NCBI GenBank assembly: GCA_964460115.1
Contig: CAYWPR010000026.1
Location: 1 to 64,000, forward strand
DNA: 64,000 nt
DNA from: JAEUJZ01 sp964460115
GTDB lineage: Bacteria; Myxococcota_A; Polyangia; Palsa-1104; JAEUJZ01
Reading direction: 5' to 3'
Shown here: in pieces, positions 32,858-42,078 of the stretch
Position numbering within the stretch: position 1 is the first letter of the stretch
How the letters are laid out: each line of letters starts with the position of its first letter
Translations under genes and position numbers: made by a program
The notes under the pieces: generated by a model
The model's input: the letters and a program-made list of their open reading frames with translations, nothing else
Told to the model about the DNA's origin: nothing
The model's database searches: none

Positions 32858-33736
32858 TTAGTGAAAGTCTATAAGTCCTAGGACTAGGGCGCTTGAGCCA
32901 AGTCCTAGGCCCGCTCCAACCAAGCCGACGCCAGGCGTCTTCAAATCGCGCTCCGGCGCGCACATCGTTACATCGCTACAGCGCGAAGAAATATCGAGTC
33001 CCCACAAAACGCCGCCGGTGATGAGCGCGGCTGCTCCCAGGCTGCCGATGATTAGATAGGCCGTGCGCCGCATTCGCTTGGCGCGGTCATCCGGCTGCTT
33101 TGCCAATGTGCTTGTCGCCGCGCCGCTTGGTGCATCCAGAATTTGGCGCATATCCAGCCGCAGTTCCTGCCTGGGAAGCAGCCGCACTTCGCGCGCCAAA
33201 GTACGATCGGCCAGTCGAGACTCGATGCGGTGCCGGCCCGGGTTGACTGCTTGCGGCTGGCCAAAAACGCTCATATCAAGCGCTTGGCCATCCACCGTCA
33301 CCGTTGCATTGGCATCGACAGCGGTGATGACAAGCTTGGCCAATTGCTGACGCAGTTGCTCTTGCATGTACTCGACTTGCGGCATTTGCTGGCCGTGCGG
33401 CATTTTGTTGACCGGCACCTGGGCGATGTATTTGTCCAGGGTGGCTAGGCCTTCAAGCGGCTGCTCGAGACGCAGATGCAGCTCGGCGATAGGCCACAAG
33501 AGCGCGGGCGTGGGAACGCTGGCGTAGGCGTTTTGCAGGCGCTTGAGCGCATCGGCCAGGTTGCCCAGCGCGATTTGCTCTTTGGCTTTTACAATCGTGC
33601 TTTGTAAAAGCTGATCTTCGTCTTCCCGCGCGGCCCCTGCCGGCGCTGCGGCCAAGGCCGGCAGCTTCAGAAACAAGATGAACAGCAGCAGCAGAAAACC
33701 ACGAAAAAACTGACTGTGCAGAAAAATGCTAGGCAT
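32858..33736 (-). CDS. Exported TPR-type protein with PEGA-like domain
   Basis: About 292 residues. It begins with a signal peptide (FFRGFLLLLFILFLKLPALA) from ATG 33736, then helical repeats (QIALGNLADALKRLQNAY, LWPIAELHLRLEQPLEGL). A beta-domain follows (ITAVDANATVTVDGQAL ... NPGRHRIESR) that resembles PEGA. Two C-terminal hydrophobic segments (AYLIIGSLGAAALITGGVLWG and GVGLVGAGLGLGSSALVLGLI) end the protein. This is a common myxobacterial envelope layout of unknown function. The stop codon coincides with the target duplication of the MITE. Confidence 0.65.
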   Translation of the reverse strand: MPSIFLHSQFFRGFLLLLFILFLKLPALAAAPAGAAREDEDQLLQSTIVKAKEQIALGNLADALKRLQNAYASVPTPALLWPIAELHLRLEQPLEGLATLDKYIAQVPVNKMPHGQQMPQVEYMQEQLRQQLAKLVITAVDANATVTVDGQALDMSVFGQPQAVNPGRHRIESRLADRTLAREVRLLPRQELRLDMRQILDAPSGAATSTLAKQPDDRAKRMRRTAYLIIGSLGAAALITGGVLWGLDISSRCSDVTMCAPERDLKTPGVGLVGAGLGLGSSALVLGLIDFH

Positions 33737-33795
33737 ATGCCGGCTCGTCTTTACACCCAAGCTCCGCGCCGCACGGGCCGCCAAACTTGAGCTTC

Positions 33796-35505
33796 CTAAA
33801 GTTTGATTTCACCCAGCCCTCTGGCGTCCAGCAAAACGCGTTCTTTGATATGGCCGGCGCGGGCGCGGGCGCGCAGCTCGCGATAGGAAAATACCCGTGG
33901 CTTGTATCCGGGGGCGCTGGCCTCACATTTGCCGGATTCACTGCCAATTTTAAATTGGCAGATCTTTTGCGCATCTACTCGGCACGGCCGCTGGTGCGAG
34001 CAGGACACCGTGACAGCAACGGGGCTGGCGTTTTCAAAGCTCAGCGAAAAGCGCGAATCGATGGCGCTATTGCCGGCCGCGGCGGCTCGATCCTTGTCTT
34101 CGCCCAAATCTGCCGAGGTGCGCTTAGGCGGCTCCTTGGCCTCTGCGCTTGTAGATGCGGGCGGCGCCGGCGCCTGAACCTGGCCGAGGCTTGGCTTTGA
34201 GGAAGACGTCGCGGGCTTGGCCAAGCCCACAAGGTCGGTATTAGGCGCCGGTCTGAACAGCGCGACGGCGAGCCCGACCAACCCCAAAAGCCCGATGCCC
34301 AGCCCTGCAGCGATGATTTTGGGCTTAGGCGATACGGCGGCTCGCGCCATCGGCTGACTGATCAGCGTGGCGGGCGGCTTGAGCGTTGCAATGGCAATAG
34401 GCAGCGGCGTCGGAGTTGGCGTCGGCGGTGAATTCGAAATCGCCGAAAGCATCATGCTGGCCGAAATGCTGCTTGAAGAATTGTCTCCGGCCGGCCCGCC
34501 GAGCAATTCGAACTCGTTTTGCAAGGCCAGGGCCAGCTCATTCATATTCGCAAAGCGCTGTTCGCGCTCGCGCGATAGGGCGCGCAGCGTCACTGCTTCA
34601 AGTGACACCGGAATGTTCAAATCCGGTCGGCGTTGCCGCGGCGGTACGACTTTGTCGCTAAGCCGCTTGACCACCGTTCCCATGGCCGAATTGCCCTTAA
34701 ACGGCACATCGCCGGTCAGCATTTCGTAAAGAATGCAGCCAAGCGCGTACTGGTCGACGCGGTGATCCAAGTCTTCGCCCAGGGCTTGCTCGGGCGCCAG
34801 ATACTCGGGCGTGCCAAGAACCATGCCTTCTTGCGTCGGCCGATACGGGGCAGAAGCGGCACCAGCCAATCCGCCGCCGCTTGACGCGGGCAAACCCGGC
34901 GAATCGCTCACGACCTTGGCGATGCCGAAATCCAGAATTTTTACGTAATCTTTGCGATAGCGCTCGAGCAGAAACACATTGCCCGGCTTCAAGTCGCGAT
35001 GCAGGATGCCTTTGTCGTGCACAGCTTGCAGCCCCAGCGCAATCTGCTCGGCGATGCGGCATACCCGCCGCGGCGACAGCGGACCGCGCGCAATGACTGC
35101 ATCGAGCGGCTGGCCCTGCAAAAACTCCATCACCAAGTAGGGACGACCATCGGCAAGCACGCCAAAATCAGTGATATCGACGATGTGTTCGTGGTTGATG
35201 TGGCAAGCGGATTTGGCTTCCAGCAAAAAGCGCTTCTGCGCCACTTCGTCTTTGGCTTGGTTCAGGATTTTGATGGCAATCGGCTTGTCTAGGACCGTGT
35301 GACGGGCCAAATACACGCTGCCCATGCCGCCGCGCTGTACAAAACTTTCGATGCGGTAGCGGTCACCAAGCACCGTTCCCAGCAGATCATCGACAGCAAC
35401 CGGCGGCGGAGCCGCTCCGCTGGCGCAGATGTGGACTTCTTTATAGGGATAGGCTTGCCGGCATTGGGCGCAGGTGCGGCGAATCGCCGTGTGGCTGACC
35501 GTCAT
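33796..35505 (-). CDS. Ser/Thr kinase with an N-terminal zinc ribbon
   Basis: 569 residues from ATG 35505. Residues 10-30 contain CAQCRQAY...HIC, half or all of a small zinc-binding ribbon. The kinase domain (about 45-325) is complete: VQRGGMGSVYLA, IAIKIL, ILHRDLKPGNVFL, ILDFGIAKV, GTPEYLAPEQA. A Pro-rich juxtamembrane part and one helix follow (KPKIIAAGLGIGLLGLVGLAVALF), then a Pro/Ala linker and a C-terminal domain with a conserved-looking Cys set (VSCSHQRPCRVDAQKICQF, GKCEAS). The activation loop has a Gly/Ala insertion (GLPASSGGGLAGAAS). The gene is followed 59 bases later by the TPR/PEGA-like gene. Confidence 0.93.
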   Translation of the reverse strand: MTVSHTAIRRTCAQCRQAYPYKEVHICASGAAPPPVAVDDLLGTVLGDRYRIESFVQRGGMGSVYLARHTVLDKPIAIKILNQAKDEVAQKRFLLEAKSACHINHEHIVDITDFGVLADGRPYLVMEFLQGQPLDAVIARGPLSPRRVCRIAEQIALGLQAVHDKGILHRDLKPGNVFLLERYRKDYVKILDFGIAKVVSDSPGLPASSGGGLAGAASAPYRPTQEGMVLGTPEYLAPEQALGEDLDHRVDQYALGCILYEMLTGDVPFKGNSAMGTVVKRLSDKVVPPRQRRPDLNIPVSLEAVTLRALSREREQRFANMNELALALQNEFELLGGPAGDNSSSSISASMMLSAISNSPPTPTPTPLPIAIATLKPPATLISQPMARAAVSPKPKIIAAGLGIGLLGLVGLAVALFRPAPNTDLVGLAKPATSSSKPSLGQVQAPAPPASTSAEAKEPPKRTSADLGEDKDRAAAAGNSAIDSRFSLSFENASPVAVTVSCSHQRPCRVDAQKICQFKIGSESGKCEASAPGYKPRVFSYRELRARARAGHIKERVLLDARGLGEIKL

Positions 35506-35701
35506 CGGCACGGCTCCCGTTTTTCTGCGCACAGCGCTTTTCGAACTTGGGCGGGCCCCAAGGCCGAGGAGCCTATCTGTAAAGCGCAAGCCGCCGACAT
35601 GAACCCTAACTTATAGAACGACACCTGACGCAAACCGTCAAGCCTGCGTCGAACTGTAAGCGGAGAGGTTAATTGGTGTAGGTGTACGTCTGGCGCTTTG
35701 C

Positions 35702-37273
35702 TTAAAAGCGAACTTGCAGGGTGAAATTGAAGCCCAGACGATGCGGATTTTCGAAGGTGCGGGTCTGAAGCTGGGTGACGGGGTCGGTGATAAGGCGCGT
35801 GCCGTTCGGATCGTACTGGTAGTACATCTCGGCGATAAAGGCGAATAGCTCTAAAAAGTCCTGACGGGCCATCACTTTGCCAGCCAGGGCCGGCAAGGCG
35901 CTCGACCCGGTGGGCAGAATGACGACGTCCCCTTGGTTGCGGACGACCAAAGCCGACGCCGATGAATCTGTCGAATTGGTCAATTCCACCGGATTTACTC
36001 CACCGGGAGGCGGCGAGTAACTGGCCGGGCGATCCAGGCCCAGCGTCAATCCCAAAGTGGTGCCGATGGTTTCCAAAAAGTAATCGGCGCCGATTGCTGC
36101 AAATAGCTCGGGCGATACGTTGGCTCCGCTTGGAAAGTCCTGAAATGGCACCAAACTTGGTTGATTGAGCAGCAAAAACTGCATCGAGCGATACATCGCA
36201 TCCAGGCGAAAGCGAAAATTGCCGTACTGAATGCGCAGATTCACGTCGCCGGCCAATCCCCATTGAATGCGACTCGACAAGGCCTGCTCGGGATTTTCCA
36301 GCGTCGTTCCTTCAAAAGTAAGCTCGGACATGAGCAGCCAGCTCAGTCCCGGCCGATACCAAGGTTTGGTCAGGTAGCGCAGGGCGCTGTTCCAATCGTT
36401 GCGATAAAGGGCAGTATCCGCCGACAGCGTTGGCGGCAAGCCGTTAAAGACCGCGACCTGAAAAGAACCGCCAAAAGTCTGAACCGGCAACTGCGAGGTC
36501 AAAATGCGCGGAATCGTTCCGCGGTCAAAGTAGCCGCCGTTTAGCTCTAGACGCAGCCGGCCCGGAATCGGATCCACGCCGGCGCCGCCCAAAATGCCCC
36601 AGACCGAATGCAGCGCCTGGTCCTGATCGTAGCGCAGCACCGAAGTCTTGCCGCCGACATAGGCATACCAGCGGTCGTCGGCAATCTGCACGCGCATGCC
36701 CGGCACGGGCGGTGTCGGCGGCGGATTAATATTGGTGGGTATATCGGGATTGGCTTTAAAAAAGATGGGCGAGCCGCCCCAGGACAGCCGCCACGAATAG
36801 CCCAGGCGCATGCGATCCGAGTTCAAAGGAAACGCCGTCAGCGATACGTTTAGCCGTCGGGTGCGCGTCGGATCCAGGTAATAGTTGACCTTGATATAGC
36901 TGCCGTCGTCGATTGAAGACAGATTGACGTCGGAAAACTGCATCAGGCGCATTACGAACGAGCCCTCGGCTTCGAAGCGCTGACGCTGAATCTGCTTATA
37001 AAGCACGATATGCGTCAGACTTTCGTAGCCTGTAAAACGGGTGTCGTAATTGTCAAAAAAGAGCACGCCCAACTGGTTTGGACGATCGAAGCGCCAGCCC
37101 GGCACGGATGGATTTGTCTCGCCCGGCTTGGCCAATACGTTTTCGTTGGTCAGTGTGACATTGAGGCGGGTGTCCACAAAATCGCTGGCTTGGGCCAGAG
37201 GCGATAAAAAAAACAGTATGCAGAATAACGAAAATGTATGGCGCCTAATTGCCGAGCCAGAGACCAATTCCAT
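35702..37273 (-). CDS. Large outer-membrane beta-barrel protein
   Basis: 523 residues. ATG 37273 has GAGGAG upstream and starts a signal peptide (HTFSLFCILFFLSPLAQA). The mature part has regular amphipathic strands with aromatic girdles (SYIKVNYYLDPTRTRRLNVSL, RMRLGYSWRLSWGG, FRFRLDAMYRSMQFLL). It ends in the terminal strand HRLGFNFTLQVRF, whose final Phe is the outer-membrane assembly signal. One Pro-rich loop (NINPPPTPPVPG) stands out. Porin or channel function is likely, but the family is not recognised. It stands alone on its strand between the zinc-ribbon kinase and PAP2. Confidence 0.75.
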   Translation of the reverse strand: MELVSGSAIRRHTFSLFCILFFLSPLAQASDFVDTRLNVTLTNENVLAKPGETNPSVPGWRFDRPNQLGVLFFDNYDTRFTGYESLTHIVLYKQIQRQRFEAEGSFVMRLMQFSDVNLSSIDDGSYIKVNYYLDPTRTRRLNVSLTAFPLNSDRMRLGYSWRLSWGGSPIFFKANPDIPTNINPPPTPPVPGMRVQIADDRWYAYVGGKTSVLRYDQDQALHSVWGILGGAGVDPIPGRLRLELNGGYFDRGTIPRILTSQLPVQTFGGSFQVAVFNGLPPTLSADTALYRNDWNSALRYLTKPWYRPGLSWLLMSELTFEGTTLENPEQALSSRIQWGLAGDVNLRIQYGNFRFRLDAMYRSMQFLLLNQPSLVPFQDFPSGANVSPELFAAIGADYFLETIGTTLGLTLGLDRPASYSPPPGGVNPVELTNSTDSSASALVVRNQGDVVILPTGSSALPALAGKVMARQDFLELFAFIAEMYYQYDPNGTRLITDPVTQLQTRTFENPHRLGFNFTLQVRF

Positions 37274-37347
37274 GCTGAAACTCCTCGCGGCGTCGTAGCA
37301 CAGAACCGCTCGGCATCCAATCGCCAAGCATACGACAATCGCCTACA

Positions 37348-37971
37348 TTAGCGCGGGCGTGGCGGCCGTGGACCAAGCAGTCTGTCTACGAGCAGCCCCA
37401 AAGCGACGCCGGCGATTGCATCGGCCACATAGTGCTGTTTGATCAGCACCACAGACAGCACCACCAGCACGGCCAGCGGCGCAACGATATAAAACAGCCG
37501 CTGCGAGAGCTTTTTGGCCATGAGCGCCGCCAGCACCGCATTGCTGCAGTGCAGAGACGGAAACAAATTCACCGGCGGATCCAGTTTGTAATAGAGGGCC
37601 AAGACCGGTACGCCCAGCGCTTCGCTTGGCAGCTCTAACGGCCGCAAGTCGGCATGAACTGGATAAAGCAGAAAAATGGCAAAGCACAAAAAGTGCAGCG
37701 CGGTGTAGCTCAGCGCTTGGCGCCGCATTCCGGCGCGATCCGACAAAGGCCAGCCAAATAGCCCAAAGTCCGGCAACACCAGCGCGAGCAGATAAGGAAA
37801 GACCATCCATGGCAAAAGCGGCAGCTCGCGCTCCCACGCAAACACCCACGGAAAGGCGCGCGCACGATGCTGTGTAAAGCTTCCGACCCAGTAATAGCCG
37901 CTTAGAAATACTGCTGTCACGCCGACCGTAAGCAGGATTTTTTCGACAAATGGCGAAATCTTGTGCGGCAT
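37348..37971 (-). CDS. PAP2-family membrane phosphatase
   Basis: 207 residues with about six membrane helices. Catalytic motifs are NLFPSLHCSNA (motif 2, with SLH in place of SGH) and KQHYVADAIAG (motif 3 His and Asp). This subtype resembles the Aur1-like branch that transfers phospho-headgroups rather than hydrolysing PA. Motif 1 is not clear. Reaction on a lipid phosphate at the outer face of the inner membrane is expected; the actual substrate is unknown. The frame opens further upstream, but ATG 37971 gives a short charged N-terminus before the first helix. Confidence 0.82.
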   Translation of the reverse strand: MPHKISPFVEKILLTVGVTAVFLSGYYWVGSFTQHRARAFPWVFAWERELPLLPWMVFPYLLALVLPDFGLFGWPLSDRAGMRRQALSYTALHFLCFAIFLLYPVHADLRPLELPSEALGVPVLALYYKLDPPVNLFPSLHCSNAVLAALMAKKLSQRLFYIVAPLAVLVVLSVVLIKQHYVADAIAGVALGLLVDRLLGPRPPRPR

Positions 37972-38142
37972 TCGAAAAATAAATTCACGAGTCACGTGTA
38001 CAGCCGTGTTTTGCCGCGGGCCAGCGCCCAAGCGACGCGTTCAAACGCTGTATTTTGGGCGCTTACCCTATCACAGCTTGCCAAATCCACAGTTTCCTCC
38101 GAGAGAAAAACGTGAAATGATAAGCCCCAACGAGGCGTTTTG

Positions 38143-38607
38143 ATGACGGACAAACTTCTGAGGCTGCGCAATGCAGCTGTACAGCGGCTCGGGCGCCTAA
38201 GCTCGGTTGCGCCGCTTCTTTCGCGCATTGTCGTTGGCTGGGTATTTGTGCAGTCTGGCTGGGGCAAGCTGAATCATTTGGCCAATGTCGTCGAGTTTTT
38301 TACGAGCCTGGGCATTCCGGCGCCGCAGATACAGGCTCCGATTGTGGCGGGCCTGGAATTTTTATGCGGCTTGCTGCTTTTGGGCGGGCTTTTCACCCGT
38401 CTTGCCGCGGTGCCGATGTGTGCAACGATGGTCGTGGCGCTTCTGACGGCGCAAAAAGATCAGCTGCATACGTTAAGTGCGCTGTTTGGACTGTCCGAGT
38501 TTCTTTACATCGTACTTTTGCTTTGGCTGATTTTTGACGGCGCAGGTCGTCTATCGCTTGATGCCTGGCTGGAACGTCGGCTGGTCGGCCGCTCGAGCCA
38601 TTCCTAA
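38143..38607 (+). CDS. DoxX-family membrane protein
   Basis: 154 residues and four membrane helices. It has the family's SRIVVGWVFVQSGWGKL start, a FFTSLGIPAPQ loop, AGLEFLCGLLLLGGLFTRLAA and a C-terminal FLYIVLLLWLIFDGAGRLSLDAWL. DoxX-like proteins are small quinone-associated or redox-linked membrane proteins whose biochemical role is mostly undefined. ATG 38143 is preferred (CGAGG 8 bases upstream). Confidence 0.88.
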   Translation: MTDKLLRLRNAAVQRLGRLSSVAPLLSRIVVGWVFVQSGWGKLNHLANVVEFFTSLGIPAPQIQAPIVAGLEFLCGLLLLGGLFTRLAAVPMCATMVVALLTAQKDQLHTLSALFGLSEFLYIVLLLWLIFDGAGRLSLDAWLERRLVGRSSHS

Positions 38608-38699
38608 ATTCCATTCACGATGTGCCGCGCAGATGCGGATTGACAGGCCGAAGCTGCGGTGGCTAGGGTCGTAGCGTCGAAAGTACCGAAAGGATTCCG

Positions 38700-39104
38700 A
38701 TGAAACTTCGATGGCCGGCTTCCGGCAAAACGCTGCTTTTTGGGCTGCGGCCAGGGCTCCTTGTGTCCCTTTTGACTGGCTGTGCGACGACTTCCTCGAT
38801 CGATCTTTCGGCAGGCGGTGTGGTCGATCCGCCTTCGCTCACTAGTTCGATTCGCTGCGCGCGCGGAACTGCTTTAGTCTACGGGCAGACGATGGGGGTA
38901 GAAACGGCGGCCTGGTGCGAAAGACCTGGCGGCGTAAAACACGGTCCTTTTCTGGATTGGTATGAAAACCACCAAAAGAAAAGTGCCGGCGAATATGAAG
39001 AGGGTCATCGCAAAGGCACCTGGTCCTTTTGGCTGCCAAACGGCCAGCTCGACAGCCGAATGGACTATGCCAAGGGCACGGCTGGCTCGCCTGCGAATCC
39101 CTGA
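38700..39104 (+). CDS. MORN-like lipoprotein
   Basis: 134 residues. The N-terminus ends in the lipobox SLLTGC. The mature protein has two or three MORN/YwqK-like strands (GVKHGPFLDWYENHQKKSAGEYEEGHRKGTWSFWLPNGQLDSRMDYAKG). These antiparallel repeats are found in many exported deltaproteobacterial lipoproteins of unknown role. The ribosome-binding site GAAAGGA precedes the ATG. Confidence 0.75.
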   Translation: MKLRWPASGKTLLFGLRPGLLVSLLTGCATTSSIDLSAGGVVDPPSLTSSIRCARGTALVYGQTMGVETAAWCERPGGVKHGPFLDWYENHQKKSAGEYEEGHRKGTWSFWLPNGQLDSRMDYAKGTAGSPANP

Positions 39105-39150
39105 TAGTCCCGGATAGTCATTGTTGCACGGTCGTGGTAGGGATCTCTAA

Positions 39151-40191
39151 ATGGCTTGGACCCGAGGCCCAAAGCGGCTGTGCCGACGCGTATGCTTTTT
39201 CGGCGGCATGCTGTTTTGCTCGACGCAGGTCTTTGCCCAGCCACCTGTGCGCGGCGATGCCGTAGACCGTACCGGTCCGGTTCACGAGGCGGCGCGGCCC
39301 GCTTCGCCGCGCTTGGCAACGGGCGCCGATAAGACGGCGGGCAGCCCCGAACAAAAATTAGAACGCGCCAAGCTAGCCTACCAGCGCGGCGACTACGGCT
39401 CGGTCGTTTTGCTGCTGCGGCCTTTGCTATATCCCGAGACGCTCTTGGCCCAGGAAGAGCAGGTGCTTCTTTCGCACAAACTGCTGGCGCTAAGCTACTA
39501 TTTCGAGCACGAAGAAGCCGGCGCCGAACAGGAATTCAATCTGCTTTTGTCGCTGCGGCCTGATTTTGCGCTGGATCCGGTGGTTGATCCGCTGCAGGCA
39601 GTGGCTTTTTTGGATGACATCCGCCGCCGCAATGCCGAGCGTCTAGAAGAAATTCGTCGCCGTCAGGCTGAAGAAGAGCAGCGTCGGCGCATCGAAGCCG
39701 AGCAGCTGCAAAGGCAGGCCGAGGTGCTGGCCCAGCAGCGCGCCCGCCGCATCTACATTGAACGCGTCGTGTACAAGCGGTTTAGCGCCATCGATTTGCT
39801 GCCTTTTGGCATTCCGCAGCTCATTTTGCGCCGCCGGGCGCTTGGCACGGCGCTTTTGGTTTCCGAAGCGCTGACCGGCGCGGCATCGCTGGCCACCTGG
39901 CTGACGGCGCGCTACCGTTATCCAAATGGCCGATTTCCGCCCAGTGAACTTTTGACCACCCAGGCGCTTACCGGCACCTACCTAAGCACCGGAGTGGTGT
40001 TTTGGGGGCTGGTGTTTGCGGGCCTGGTCGATGCGCTGCTGCATGCCCGCACGGTAGTCGAAGTGCGTGAGCTGTCCGCGCCGCCTTCCGATTTGCCCAG
40101 TTCGAAGCCGCCGGTGAAAGCCGCCGCGCGGGTGTCGCTGCGGCTTGATGTTGGCGCTGGACCAGGCATCGGCATCGGAGGTCTTTTTTAA
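39151..40191 (+). CDS. Exported TPR/coiled-coil membrane protein
   Basis: 346 residues with a signal peptide (GGMLFCSTQVFA). TPR-like helices (KLERAKLAYQRGDYGSVVLLLRPLL, KLLALSYYFEHEEAGAEQEFNLLL, DFALDPVVDP) are followed by a charged coiled coil (RRRNAERLEEIRRRQAEEEQRRR). A membrane segment pair follows (FGIPQLILRRRALGTALLVSEALTGAASLATW and TGTYLSTGVVFWGLVFAGLVDALLH). This is a recurrent myxobacterial exported architecture; function unknown. Its TAA overlaps the ATG of the sigma54 activator (TAATG), so the two are coupled. Confidence 0.7.
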   Translation: MAWTRGPKRLCRRVCFFGGMLFCSTQVFAQPPVRGDAVDRTGPVHEAARPASPRLATGADKTAGSPEQKLERAKLAYQRGDYGSVVLLLRPLLYPETLLAQEEQVLLSHKLLALSYYFEHEEAGAEQEFNLLLSLRPDFALDPVVDPLQAVAFLDDIRRRNAERLEEIRRRQAEEEQRRRIEAEQLQRQAEVLAQQRARRIYIERVVYKRFSAIDLLPFGIPQLILRRRALGTALLVSEALTGAASLATWLTARYRYPNGRFPPSELLTTQALTGTYLSTGVVFWGLVFAGLVDALLHARTVVEVRELSAPPSDLPSSKPPVKAAARVSLRLDVGAGPGIGIGGLF

Positions 40192-42041
40192 TGGCTGGAC
40201 CTTTGGCCTTGCGCATTTCTGGCGCGCTTGGCTCTGGCGCGTCAGCGCGCATGTTTCGCCTGCACAAGCGGCTGACCAGCATTGGCAGCAGTCGCGACAA
40301 TGACATCGTTCTAAGCGATGCCAAGGTGCACCCGAGCCATCTTTACGTGCAGCTAGATGGCAACGACTGCATCGCTGTGGCCGTAGGCGATGATTTCTAC
40401 GTAAATGGCAAGCGCAAAAGCAAATGCAAGCTGGCGCTTGGCAACACGCTGAAGCTTGGCGCCATCGAACTAGAGCTATGCCTCTTTGAGGAAGCCCCGG
40501 CGGCAATTAGCATCGAAGAGCGAGATCGCACCGCGCTATGTGCGTATCGCAAGCTGCATGCGTTTTCTGAGCGCTTGCTCAACCGCTATGAACTTGAGGA
40601 TCTCTTATCGGCGCTTATCGATGCGGTGGTCGAGATTAGCGGTGCCGATCAGGGATTTTTGGTGCTGCTCGACGACGAAAAACCGCGAGTGCAGGTGGCG
40701 CGGACGCTGCACAAAGAAACCGTCGCCGATCCGGCTGATAAGCTGTCCGACTCCATTGTCAAAAAAGTTTTGCGGACGGCGCAGCCGGTCATTTTAAGCG
40801 ATGCCCTTGGCGATGCCGAATTCAGCACTGCCGAAAGCGTGATGCATCTGCGGCTGTCTTCGGTCATGTGCGTACCGCTGCGCGAACGCGGCAATCTTTT
40901 GGGCGCGCTTTATGTCGGTTCAAGCCGAATCAAAAGTCTGTTTCAACCAAGCGATCTGGAAGTGCTGACCGTGCTGGCAGCGCAGGCGGCGCTGATTCTG
41001 ACCAATGCGCGGCTTGTCAGTGGCTTGCGACGTGACAACCAGCGCCTAGGGGCCGAGCTCGAACAACTGCGGTTTGGTTCGATTTTGACCATTGGCGCTG
41101 GGGCCGCACCGGCGATGCAGGAAGTGCTGCGCACGGTCACCAAAGTGGCCGGCACCGATGTGTCGGTGCTGATTACCGGCGAGACCGGCACCGGCAAAGA
41201 ATTGATCGCCCAGGAATTGCATCGCCGTTCGCCGCGCCGCGACGGTCCGATCGTCGCCATCAATTGCGGAGCGATTCCCGAACAGCTTTTGGAATCGGAG
41301 CTTTTTGGCTATGTGCGCGGAGCTTTCACCGGGGCGGACCGCAGCAAGCCCGGCCGTCTGCAAGCCGCGAACGGCGGAACGCTGTTTCTGGACGAAATCG
41401 GCGAAATGCCGATGGGCTTACAAGTCAAACTGCTGCGGGTGCTGCAAGAGCGCGCGGTCACTCGCGTCGGAGACACGCGAGCTGAACCGGTCGATGTGCG
41501 CCTTATCTGTGCCACCCACCGCGACCTTTTGGCCGAAATACGCGCCGGTCGCTTTCGCGAAGATTTGTACTACCGCCTCAACGTCGTACAAATTCATCTG
41601 CCGCCATTGCGCGAGCGCGGCGAAGACATTCTGATTTTGGCCAAGTACTTTCTGCACCGTTTTGCCGGGGAGTTGAATGTTCCGACGCGGACGTTGTCGG
41701 CATCCGCTGAGCAGGCCATTGCCCTTTATGCCTGGCCGGGCAACATCCGGCAGCTTGAAAACCACATCAAAAAGGCCCTGGTGCTCGCCGAGCGCAGCAT
41801 TTTGGAACCCGAAGATCTGGGACTTTTAGCACCCGCGTCCCCATCTAGCGCGCCGCCATTGCCACTTGCCGAAGCCAAAGAGCGCTTCGCGCGCGACTAT
41901 GTTCGAGAGATTCTGGCGCGCAACGGCGGCAACCGGACGCAGACCGCGCGTGATCTGGATGTAGATCCGCGTACTGTCTTTCGATTTCTCGAAAAAGAAG
42001 AACGCGGCGATTTCGCCGCTGCCTCCGAAAAACCCGAATAA
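40191..42041 (+). CDS. FHA-GAF-sigma54 activator
   Basis: 616 residues. An FHA domain (about 20-100, SIGSSRDNDIVLSD ... HPSHLYVQLDGND) binds phosphothreonine. A GAF domain (125-275) follows. The AAA+ domain has Walker A GETGTGKE (330-337), the sigma54-contact loop GAFTGA (377-382) and FLDEIGEM Walker B, and a C-terminal Fis HTH is present (NGGNRTQTARDLDVDPRTVFRFL). There is no receiver, so activation is probably by a Ser/Thr kinase through the FHA domain, as in myxobacterial kinase-to-sigma54 pathways. The kinases in this window are candidate partners. Confidence 0.95.
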   Translation: MAGPLALRISGALGSGASARMFRLHKRLTSIGSSRDNDIVLSDAKVHPSHLYVQLDGNDCIAVAVGDDFYVNGKRKSKCKLALGNTLKLGAIELELCLFEEAPAAISIEERDRTALCAYRKLHAFSERLLNRYELEDLLSALIDAVVEISGADQGFLVLLDDEKPRVQVARTLHKETVADPADKLSDSIVKKVLRTAQPVILSDALGDAEFSTAESVMHLRLSSVMCVPLRERGNLLGALYVGSSRIKSLFQPSDLEVLTVLAAQAALILTNARLVSGLRRDNQRLGAELEQLRFGSILTIGAGAAPAMQEVLRTVTKVAGTDVSVLITGETGTGKELIAQELHRRSPRRDGPIVAINCGAIPEQLLESELFGYVRGAFTGADRSKPGRLQAANGGTLFLDEIGEMPMGLQVKLLRVLQERAVTRVGDTRAEPVDVRLICATHRDLLAEIRAGRFREDLYYRLNVVQIHLPPLRERGEDILILAKYFLHRFAGELNVPTRTLSASAEQAIALYAWPGNIRQLENHIKKALVLAERSILEPEDLGLLAPASPSSAPPLPLAEAKERFARDYVREILARNGGNRTQTARDLDVDPRTVFRFLEKEERGDFAAASEKPE

Positions 42042-42078
42042 TTCAGCGCTGTGCGCAGTCGGTCAAGCCTTTGGCTGC

